Positions 42,726-49,603 of a DNA stretch of 64,000 nucleotides are shown here, piece by piece. A program made the translations under genes and the position numbers. This stretch comes from Morinoia aosen (Eukaryota; Arthropoda; Malacostraca; Amphipoda; Talitridae). A model generated the notes under the pieces. The model did not search any database and was not told the DNA's origin. It worked only from the letters and a program-made list of their open reading frames with translations. Where the stretch lies: positions 36,246,139 to 36,310,138 of the forward strand of contig CM059563.1 of assembly GCA_030386875.1 (NCBI GenBank), in the 5' to 3' direction. Within the stretch, counting starts at the first letter, position 1, and each line of letters begins with the position of its first letter.

Positions 42726-44048
42726 TCAATTCTCTAAATTTTCTCTAACTCTCATTGATATCAAATTGTTTACTCGGTCACTCAAACTTTCCACTTCCTG
42801 GTTTAATTTTACATTTTTATCAGTTTCATTCTGGAGCATTAATTTGAACTGACTGATTTCATTCTGATTTGAAATAATGTCTCTTGAAAACTCCTGGAAA
42901 AGACTTTCTACATCACTCAAGTTCTTAGCTAGTTCTTCTATTTTTCTTAATGGGACTGACTCTGCTCGTAATTCCATTATAATTTTGTTAAGACCATTGA
43001 ATTTTTCTTCGCTGGATGAGGTTATGGTTGACTCTAAATTTTTCAGCTTATTGTCAACTTCAACAAACGAAGGTGCTAATGCTACAGTTCTTTCCATAAC
43101 AAAAAGGTTTCTATCACTTAATTCAGTTAGATGTGCCTCTAAGCTTTTACTTTTTTCTTCAACAGTATTGTTCAGTGTTGATTCTAAACTCTTCAGCTTT
43201 TCTTCAATTTGATCATTAAGTGATGTCTGCAAGCTCATTTCTTTTTCATTCTCAACATTAATTATACTAATTTCTTGTTCTTCAACTTTATTACTTATTA
43301 ATAAGTTCTTTGAATCAATTTGATCATTAATTTTAGTTTCTAAAGTCTTCAGTTTTTCATCCATTTGATTTTCTATAACTGACTCTTGATTCTTGAAATT
43401 CTCTTGAATCTCAGGAATTTTAACATCAATCAAATTGGTTATCTTAGAGTCCACAAGCTCAAATTTAGCTTCAACTCCTTTAATCTGATCGGTTAATGCC
43501 AACTCTTTAACTAAGAGCTTTTCATCGATTCTAGTTTCAATACCTGACTCTAGACTCTTCAATTTGTCCTCAATCTCTGGAATTTTTACGTCTGTTAGGT
43601 TGATTATGTTTGAATCAATGTTTTCAAATTTAGCATCAATTTCATCAATTTTCTTCATCAATGTTGAGTCTATGCTTGATAGTCGTTCATCATTTGAAAC
43701 AATTTTTGGTTCGAGAGCAACGAACTTTTCAGATAAATCATAAATTAACGTCTCTAAGAATTTAATGATTGAGTCTACATCAGAAAATTTCACTTGTATA
43801 TCTGTTTTCAGAGTTACATATTTCTCATCATACTCGTTTATAATTGATTCCAATTCAGATCTTTCATTTTTGAGAGCTTCAATTGTGTCTTTCAATGACT
43901 CTATATTAGAATCTTCAAGTAAACTTTTTATTTGCTCTACATTCTGCAAAAGTCCTTCAGAATTATTTTCACTATTTTCATGTTCATGATTTTCTTTACA
44001 GGAAGGTAAATAGACCAACTTTGCTGCATAAATATTTCCACAAGACAT
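42726..44048 (-). CDS. Large coiled-coil fibre-like structural protein
   Basis: 440 codons. A short N-terminal head (MSCGNIYAAKLVYLPSCKE) precedes about 400 residues of acidic Lys/Glu/Ile heptad sequence. Internal repeats occur: TDVKIPEIEDKLKSLESGIE near residue 150 and IDVKIPEIQENFKNQESVIE near 205, both followed by DEKL. Further DEKL/EEKLKSLES-like units come later. There is no membrane span or enzyme motif. By position between protease and the Gly-rich fibre gene, and by architecture, I infer a rod-like virion or tail/fibre component. It could instead be a scaffold. The start follows TTTAAAAA directly. Intact. Confidence 0.6.
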   Translation of the reverse strand: MSCGNIYAAKLVYLPSCKENHEHENSENNSEGLLQNVEQIKSLLEDSNIESLKDTIEALKNERSELESIINEYDEKYVTLKTDIQVKFSDVDSIIKFLETLIYDLSEKFVALEPKIVSNDERLSSIDSTLMKKIDEIDAKFENIDSNIINLTDVKIPEIEDKLKSLESGIETRIDEKLLVKELALTDQIKGVEAKFELVDSKITNLIDVKIPEIQENFKNQESVIENQMDEKLKTLETKINDQIDSKNLLISNKVEEQEISIINVENEKEMSLQTSLNDQIEEKLKSLESTLNNTVEEKSKSLEAHLTELSDRNLFVMERTVALAPSFVEVDNKLKNLESTITSSSEEKFNGLNKIIMELRAESVPLRKIEELAKNLSDVESLFQEFSRDIISNQNEISQFKLMLQNETDKNVKLNQEVESLSDRVNNLISMRVRENLEN

Positions 44049-44056
44049 TTTTTAAA
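44049..44056 (-). promoter_or_regulatory. Start-linked motif TTTAAAAA (coiled-coil gene)
   Basis: CTTTAAAAAATG, identical to the context of the capsid gene and the DUF8207-like gene. Confidence 0.6.
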
Positions 44057-44095
44057 GAAAAAAAATTAACTGTAGTTTATTTTCTAAAAACTAGT

Positions 44096-44530
44096 TTAGG
44101 TTTTATATAGATCTAAAAGAATTGCATGAAAGCTTTCATTTTCTAAACGCTTCAGCATTTCTAGACATAAATGTCCACAAATTACATCACCTATTTTCTG
44201 GATTTTGTAAGTAGAGAAAATTGTATCAACACAATCTGTTAAGTAGTCTTTAAATTCAATTGGATAAATCAAACCATAACTGTCAAAGTAATAACATATT
44301 TTATCTTTCTTATACCAACAAGTCCAATGCGTTCCTAATCCTTTTTCAGTGTCTAAGTTTAGGATTCCGCATTCCGTTTCTAGAGGATGTTTAGGTAAAG
44401 TATCTCTCATGTAAACACCTCGAAAATTCGGAATTTTCAATATATTTATGTAGTATTCCAAATCATGTTTAGATAATGGTTGGTTAGGTATTACTTCTTT
44501 GGTGGTTTCAAGTAGAGACCCTTTCCACAA
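44096..44530 (-). CDS. PRO: Polinton adenain-like cysteine protease
   Basis: 144 codons of the adenovirus/Polinton maturation protease family (C5-like), which cleaves capsid precursors. The catalytic His68 lies in GTHWTCW, Asp83 in YYFDSYG, an upstream Gln111 is available for the oxyanion hole and Cys122 lies in CGHLCL. The upstream conserved block IPNFRGVYMRDTLP is also present. The length is that of a minimal single-domain member. The start overlaps the 3' end of the zinc-ribbon gene by 23 bp and lacks the TTTAAAAA motif, so it may be translated from the same mRNA. All catalytic residues are present. Confidence 0.9.
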   Translation of the reverse strand: MWKGSLLETTKEVIPNQPLSKHDLEYYINILKIPNFRGVYMRDTLPKHPLETECGILNLDTEKGLGTHWTCWYKKDKICYYFDSYGLIYPIEFKDYLTDCVDTIFSTYKIQKIGDVICGHLCLEMLKRLENESFHAILLDLYKT

Positions 44531-44879
44531 GTTTTTTTTTTCTCGGAGTTATCCGTATACCTGAACCTTTTTTACTTTCCATTGCTTCATTGTGCCTTTT
44601 AGTTTCTGACAAGAGTTTATCATCAGCTTTTTTCTTATTGACTGCGGATGCTATTGCAGCAGCACCTCCAGCCAAAGAGCCAGCAGCCCCAAGGCCAGCT
44701 AATAAAGCTGGAATTGTAAATATAAAACCACCTTTCGTCGCAGTATCTTTAGAAACGAAAGAAGTCTTTGTCTTTTTACAAATAATACACATACCTTTGA
44801 CAAGTATCTTATTGTTCTTTGTAATTAAATATTGAGGATTATCAGTATCAGTTTTCTTCTTACACTTTACACAATACAT
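44508..44879 (-). CDS. Zinc-ribbon plus Gly/Ala membrane segment protein
   Basis: 123 codons. The N-terminal zinc ribbon has two CxxC pairs (YCVKCKKK and CIICKK, residues 3-6 and 31-34), like the DUF5679-type ribbon seen in Polintons. A Gly/Ala-rich hydrophobic stretch follows (IPALLAGLGAAGSLAGGAAA, near 55-74) that could insert in a membrane, then a basic tail (ITPRKKKLVER). Location between capsid and protease suggests a minor virion protein, perhaps membrane-active and processed by the protease. That is inference. Start preceded by TTTAAAAA. Confidence 0.65.
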   Translation of the reverse strand: MYCVKCKKKTDTDNPQYLITKNNKILVKGMCIICKKTKTSFVSKDTATKGGFIFTIPALLAGLGAAGSLAGGAAAIASAVNKKKADDKLLSETKRHNEAMESKKGSGIRITPRKKKLVERVST

Positions 44880-44887
44880 TTTTTAAA
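44880..44887 (-). promoter_or_regulatory. Start-linked motif TTTAAAAA (zinc-ribbon gene)
   Basis: GTTTAAAAAATG directly at the start codon. Confidence 0.6.
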
Positions 44888-44914
44888 CATTATTATGTGA
44901 ATATATTTTAATTT

Positions 44915-46182
44915 TTAGTAGTTTAAACTCATTTTATCACCGTTAGATTGCAATCGAATTACTCTGTCAGATAGAATCAGTGCATATGCATGTGTATCAT
45001 CAGGAATATTAGTTTTAAATTCTGCCTTAATTTTAATATCAATTGTAGTTTCCTTGATGCGTTCATTTTGTCTGCTGATATCAAACACATAGATGGGATA
45101 CAAATATTTAAAGTGTCTATATTCGATAGCACAATTTTCATTAGGTACATAATCTATTAACATCTTATAAGCTGTAGCATAATTTTTAGAATCGAAATCA
45201 ATCTGTAAATTGTGATCAGGGTATCGTTCATTATTCAGCTGAACATATGCATTCGTCAAGTTACAATGATCGAAAATTGCATTGTTTACAGCTTGTGAAT
45301 TAGCTTTCTTAGTTTGGAATGCTAAAATTATCTATCGAGGTCTTTGAGATCCTGAATTTGGAGTTAAAGTCCAATCTAAGAATTTCTGTTGAGAGTTTAC
45401 AATTGTTTGTTCCAATTGTCTATTCAGATATGGAATAGGTAATGTTATTTTATCCTTAATTTGACGATATAGCTTTATTTTATACTCATCAGGCAGTTTG
45501 TAAGCTGGCATTTTCCAAATTAATTTTGTAATAGTAATTTTACCATCAACTACTTTATCTTGCTGGTTTGCATCTTTCTCATCTGATTTGAATATAGCAT
45601 TAGAATTATCACCTCTTCTTAAAGTCAGAGCATGTTTCACTCCATAAATTACCTTCTTATAATTTTCACAAAATCCAAACACATGTTCAAGTGGGATAGC
45701 AGCGCTGAATTTCCCATTAGCTGAACTTAAGTAGTCATTTCGATCGCTAAATCCTTCGTTTGATTTTTCATTCTTCTTAGTATCGACGCTCCAGAAAATA
45801 TCATGTTTTCTTTAACATTTCGGGGATAGCTAACTAATCCTTTTAGAGTTGTTGTAATTCCAGGGTAACTATAACCTTCAATTTCTTCATCTCCAATTCT
45901 GTAAGAAACTCTATCAAACAAATGCATTAATCCATTGTTGATTATTGTTACTTTTTCATCTTTAAAATTATAATCACTTCCATCTTCTTCATTCAAAGCT
46001 CCTTCTATATATATAAAACTTTTACTAGGTAATACGAACTGATCTTGATTCTGGATAATGATCTTGATATCGTTATGTTCACGATTCAGATCAGTACCTA
46101 TTTGTGGTTCATAGTTATGCGTTTCAATTTTTTCAATTGATTCATCAACTTTAATCTTTTCATTCCATCTTAAAGAATCCAT
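44915..46182 (-). pseudogene. MCP: Polinton major capsid protein, one frameshift and one stop
   Basis: The capsid candidate runs in three open pieces. 46182-45727 contains QFVLPSKSFIYIEG and an LFDRVSYRIGDEEIEGYS block followed by PGITTTLKG, as in arthropod Polinton capsid (double-jelly-roll, PY) proteins. 45682-45332 holds the middle (VIYGVKHALTLRRGDN, LPIPYLNRQ). 45259-44915 is the end (YPIYVFDISRQNE). Near 45727 a one-base slip changes frame; the middle piece is open just upstream of 45682 in its own frame. At 45332-45334 a TAG lies in the same frame as the last piece. About 420 codons in total. It would form the icosahedral shell. As read it is not translatable as one protein. Confidence 0.75.
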
Positions 46183-46190
46183 TTTTTAAA
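46183..46190 (-). promoter_or_regulatory. Start-linked motif TTTAAAAA (capsid gene)
   Basis: CTTTAAAAAATG at the capsid start. Confidence 0.6.
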
Positions 46191-46210
46191 GATAATTTTA
46201 TCAAGTTATC

Positions 46211-46909
46211 TTAATTTCTAGATCTTAGGTGTAATCGAACAGTTACTTCTTCACCTCTAGTATTCAGAGTATGTCCATTTTGATCAGTAAGCCAAATTCT
46301 CAAATCATAGAGTAAAGGTTGATATATCGGTAGATAAATTGGTTTATTTGGATTTTCTACAATTTTATATCCTGGTGGGACGTTTGGGAAAAAGGAATAT
46401 AAAATATTATGCAAAGAACCATTAAGGTATGAGCCGTTAATTGCACTACAATGAACGAGTATTGCGTTAACAGACATTATGTTCACTATATTTATACTTT
46501 CATGTTCTCCAACACCTTCTAAGATAATTTCTCCAAATCCCAACATTGTATTTAAAGATTTTTCTTTATTGAAAAATACTTTTAACGTAGATGAATGGAG
46601 AACTATGACGCATTTCAAAGTATTAGTATTTGCTTTGATTTCAATAAAGCCTGCCAATGTTTTTTGAATGAATTCGTTTATACTTTCTATTTCATAACAT
46701 CCTGTTGGAAGTGTAATTACATTTTCAACACCATTTAATTCATAATGAAATTTATTATTATTTTCATCAATGTTAGGAATAGAATGATACATGTCTAACC
46801 CAACCAGTGCCATTTCGTGAAATTTATTTTTGTTCAATTCTATTGCTGGACTAAAGTTTATACTTATGTCACTTTTTCTTTCACTAATTACAATGCTTTG
46901 AGATTCCAT
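46211..46909 (-). CDS. Penton-like minor capsid protein candidate
   Basis: 232 codons immediately upstream of the capsid gene, where Polintons carry the single-jelly-roll penton/minor capsid gene. Predicted beta-rich with no enzyme motif. Recognisable blocks include FHEMALVGLDMYHSIPNI, a Gly-Cys-Tyr-Glu stretch (LPTGCYEIESINEFI) and a C-terminal LYDLRIWLTDQNG..TRGEEVTVRLHL, like homologous proteins in other arthropod Polintons. I assign penton by position and fold expectation, not by a specific motif. Start context TTTGAAAAATG, one change from the common motif. It overlaps the end of the DUF8207-like gene by 22 bp. Intact. Confidence 0.65.
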   Translation of the reverse strand: MESQSIVISERKSDISINFSPAIELNKNKFHEMALVGLDMYHSIPNIDENNNKFHYELNGVENVITLPTGCYEIESINEFIQKTLAGFIEIKANTNTLKCVIVLHSSTLKVFFNKEKSLNTMLGFGEIILEGVGEHESINIVNIMSVNAILVHCSAINGSYLNGSLHNILYSFFPNVPPGYKIVENPNKPIYLPIYQPLLYDLRIWLTDQNGHTLNTRGEEVTVRLHLRSRN

Positions 46910-47988
46910 TTTTCAAACAATAAATCATCAAACACCTTTACTTCAGCAGTATTTAATAGACCTTGTTTTAAAAGTTCATGCGTAAGTATTTGCAGTTCAT
47001 TAAAAACTCCTGTATTTCCAGCGGTGAACGAACCGAACAATAACTGGTGTCTTTTTACAAGATCATTGATGTTAGATGGCAATACAATAATACCTGATCC
47101 TGAAACGTCTGAATCCTCTCTGTGAGGATGACGAGGAGGTATAGGAGAAGATGTAGGAGTAGGAGTTGGTCTAAAAGTAGACCTTAGTGACGGGTCGAAA
47201 ATTGGTCTTTGACTTGTTGAAGGAATTTTGTATCGACTCGAAATTGAGGATTCTACTATTCTTGGGTTTCCTAAAGGACTTGGTTCAGGGCTTGATTCAC
47301 GACTTGATTCTCGACTTGATGGACTTGCTGATCTAATTGTTTCAACTGCAGCTTGAGCTTTTTTTCGTTGAACTAAACGATAGAGGGGTTTGATAAATTT
47401 AGAATATTTCTCACCCCTATTTGCTTTTACGGTACCGTCTTCCTTCAAATAAGCATCAGTTGAATACAACATTTCATAATGATTATTTTTATCTTCATCC
47501 CTAAAATCAATAGGATTTTGCTTTGTTAATAATTCCCATAATCCAGTTGTGCCTTCGTATATTCTATCTCCAATTTTCAAATCATTACCCAAAATATCTA
47601 CCTTTTTATTTCCTAGCATAACTTTACTTCCATCCCAACGAATGCCATAAGCTTTGTCATACTCATTTCCAGGTTTCCATGCAAAACGCAAGAAATCCAA
47701 TGCGATAGGCCCAACTACAGTGTTGGATTCAGAAGATGGCAAAGCTAGTTTCTCAGCAGGTTTTCCTTGGATAGATTCAAGTTTTTCATGAGGTATATCT
47801 TTTAGTGCCAACCTAGTTTGTTTAGTTTCGTCAACAATTTTAGATAAAGGTTCAATCAATGGTTTGTAAACTTTTTTGACATCATGGTATAAATCTTGTT
47901 CGAGTATTTTATCAGTTGTGAATTGCTTTTTCAAACTCTTTGTTAAGTTTAGTAAATCTGATTTAGTTTTGATATCAATCAACGCCAT
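46888..47988 (-). CDS. DUF8207-like Polinton protein
   Basis: 366 codons. An N-terminal helical part (residues 1-80) is followed by a conserved-looking core from about 92 to 165: GPIALDFLRFAW, DKAYGIRWDGSKVMLGNKKV, YEGTTGLWELLTKQNP. This matches the DUF8207-type protein found beside capsid genes in arthropod Polintons. The C-terminal third is disordered, Ser/Arg/Pro-rich (SSRESSRESSPEPSP) and then Thr/Pro-rich, ending in a short helical segment. The role is unknown; a minor virion or assembly protein is plausible from its place between integrase and penton-like genes. Start preceded by TTTAAAAA. Intact. Confidence 0.65.
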   Translation of the reverse strand: MALIDIKTKSDLLNLTKSLKKQFTTDKILEQDLYHDVKKVYKPLIEPLSKIVDETKQTRLALKDIPHEKLESIQGKPAEKLALPSSESNTVVGPIALDFLRFAWKPGNEYDKAYGIRWDGSKVMLGNKKVDILGNDLKIGDRIYEGTTGLWELLTKQNPIDFRDEDKNNHYEMLYSTDAYLKEDGTVKANRGEKYSKFIKPLYRLVQRKKAQAAVETIRSASPSSRESSRESSPEPSPLGNPRIVESSISSRYKIPSTSQRPIFDPSLRSTFRPTPTPTSSPIPPRHPHREDSDVSGSGIIVLPSNINDLVKRHQLLFGSFTAGNTGVFNELQILTHELLKQGLLNTAEVKVFDDLLFEKWNLKAL

Positions 47989-47996
47989 TTTTTAAA
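47989..47996 (-). promoter_or_regulatory. Start-linked motif TTTAAAAA (DUF8207-like gene)
   Basis: CTCTTTAAAAAATG at the start codon. Confidence 0.6.
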
Positions 47997-48032
47997 GAGA
48001 AAAATTCAAAAAGACTTTAACTTAATATAAGT

Positions 48033-49112
48033 TCACTCTGAACTGACATTAAGTTCAGTTGCTGAGATCCATGAAGGTTCATCATAACCTTTCCACTTGA
48101 CCAGAAGTTTTCCTTTACTCTTCTTGAGAATTTTCTCAATTGCATAAACATCACTAGTATATTTTGATAGTTCTTGTTCATAAAAACTTCCTTTTATTTC
48201 TTCACCATCCATATCTTTTAATCTATAAGTAATTGGTTCAGTAGACAGTATTTCGGATACAATGAATAACTCATTAGTGAAGTTTGGCAAATAACCCTTC
48301 CGAAAGTCCTTCCGTTTCTTGCTTATTCGTACTCTATCCCCAATTTTGAGTTTCGGTGATGTGAAAGTTGGTTCGGTTGGAGGGAATAAGTTATCATAAG
48401 CCTTTTTACTGTTCTTTTCCAGTGATGCTTGGTTAGGTGTCATTTTAATTGTTCTATGATAGCTATTATTGTAATTTTGCATTAAATCTTGTAAAATATT
48501 CACCCATTTTTTAGTTTTCATGTGTGTAAAATATTTCCACATTTTAGTTTTTAACGTCCTGTTGAAGCGTTCCACAACTTGAGCTTTGGTTTCATTTTCT
48601 GAACTAAACCACTGAATGTTATGTTTCTTGAATAGTTCTTGAGTGGATTTATTTGTAAACTCTAATCCTTTATCTGTCTGAACTTTAGAAGGAATTCGTA
48701 TTTTGAATAGTTTTTGAAATGAAGTTTTGATTTTTTCACCTGTCTTCTTACTTATTGGAATCGCCCATGCATATTTACTGGAAATGTCAATTACTGTTAA
48801 AATGTAGTTTTTTCCTTGATCTTTATAGTTTTGCATGTCAACCAAATCAGCTTGCCATTGATCATCAATTTTTGATACCTTCACTCTTCTCGTTTTGAAG
48901 TTATGTTTTATTGGTTTATGTAGAGTGTGAGTTTTTTGAGTTTCTAACCAATTTCGTACAAGGGTTGAAGATAAGCCGGATTTTTTAACAAGTTGATTCA
49001 TTCCAGTGTAACCAGTCTTTGGATTATAATATAAGTCATTCAAGATTTTATCGCTCACATCAGTGAGCGTGTTTGATAGTTTTTTGTCGACGAGAGGCCC
49101 ATTCCTGACCAA
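48033..49112 (-). CDS. INT: Polinton integrase with C-terminal chromodomain
   Basis: 359 codons of the retroviral-type (rve) DDE integrase family, which cuts target DNA with 6-bp stagger and joins the element ends. The first Asp is near residue 89 (WQADLVDM), the second at 147 (QTDKGLEF) and the Glu at 181 (VVERFNRTLK). An SH3-like C-terminal region (LKIGDRVRISKKRKDF) follows, then a chromodomain at about 320-355 (LLVKWKGYDEPSWI) with aromatic cage candidates Tyr/Trp, expected to guide insertion to modified chromatin. It overlaps the PLA2-like gene by 58 bp, without its own TTTAAAAA motif. Intact with all catalytic residues. Confidence 0.94.
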   Translation of the reverse strand: MVRNGPLVDKKLSNTLTDVSDKILNDLYYNPKTGYTGMNQLVKKSGLSSTLVRNWLETQKTHTLHKPIKHNFKTRRVKVSKIDDQWQADLVDMQNYKDQGKNYILTVIDISSKYAWAIPISKKTGEKIKTSFQKLFKIRIPSKVQTDKGLEFTNKSTQELFKKHNIQWFSSENETKAQVVERFNRTLKTKMWKYFTHMKTKKWVNILQDLMQNYNNSYHRTIKMTPNQASLEKNSKKAYDNLFPPTEPTFTSPKLKIGDRVRISKKRKDFRKGYLPNFTNELFIVSEILSTEPITYRLKDMDGEEIKGSFYEQELSKYTSDVYAIEKILKKSKGKLLVKWKGYDEPSWISATELNVSSE

Positions 49113-49585
49113 CTCTTACCTGCCATAATTGCGTTAACTAATTTAGCATCTTGTCGAACGTATTCTGATTCATTTGGATCAGTTGCAATTTCAGCGGCTC
49201 TTTTTGCTAGAATATCATCAGCATAATTTCTGTCTTTCGTTTTTGGATGTTGTGAATAAAATATGTCATGATTCTTACAAGCCTGATCGAGTGAGTTAAC
49301 TCCTCGATAACCTTCTTGAATTCGCTTCTGCACCTTAGTTCCTGGACCGCACAATGAGTAGGTATGTTTATTGTTGAATGAACCGTTCGGGACTTGTTCA
49401 GATTGAATATTAGATGGTAATTTCAAATGCATTTCAGGTAATGGAAGTTTTCTAAGCAATGTATTTACAATACCCTTCCCAGTTTTTTCTTCATTAACTA
49501 TTGATTTCAAATCACTCAAATACTGTTCATTTTCATTAGATAATAAATCTTGGTTATAGAAGTCATTATTGTTGTAGATAATCAT
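49055..49585 (-). CDS. Phospholipase A2-like protein (parvovirus VP1u type)
   Basis: 176 codons. A calcium-loop-like YSLCGPGT (residues 76-83) is followed by ACKNHDIFYSQ with the His106-Asp107 catalytic dyad, and a second helix with NYADDILAKRA (near 120-130). This is the layout of the compact PLA2 domain found in parvovirus VP1 and in some Polintons, where it helps break endosomal membranes during entry. Active-site residues are present. The N-terminus has KLPLPEMHLKLP just before the domain. Start follows TATAAAAA. It sits between PolB and integrase and overlaps integrase at its 3' end. Enzymatic activity is inferred. Confidence 0.82.
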   Translation of the reverse strand: MIIYNNNDFYNQDLLSNENEQYLSDLKSIVNEEKTGKGIVNTLLRKLPLPEMHLKLPSNIQSEQVPNGSFNNKHTYSLCGPGTKVQKRIQEGYRGVNSLDQACKNHDIFYSQHPKTKDRNYADDILAKRAAEIATDPNESEYVRQDAKLVNAIMAGKSWSGMGLSSTKNYQTRSLM

Positions 49586-49593
49586 TTTTTATA
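49586..49593 (-). promoter_or_regulatory. Start-linked motif TATAAAAA (PLA2-like gene)
   Basis: GTATAAAAAATG at the start, in the 18-bp gap after PolB. Confidence 0.55.
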
Positions 49594-49603
49594 CTTTATT
49601 TAA

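Noticed and set aside
43765..44835. Plus-strand frames opposite the coiled-coil and zinc-ribbon genes
   Set aside because: Shadows of the Polinton genes on the minus strand.
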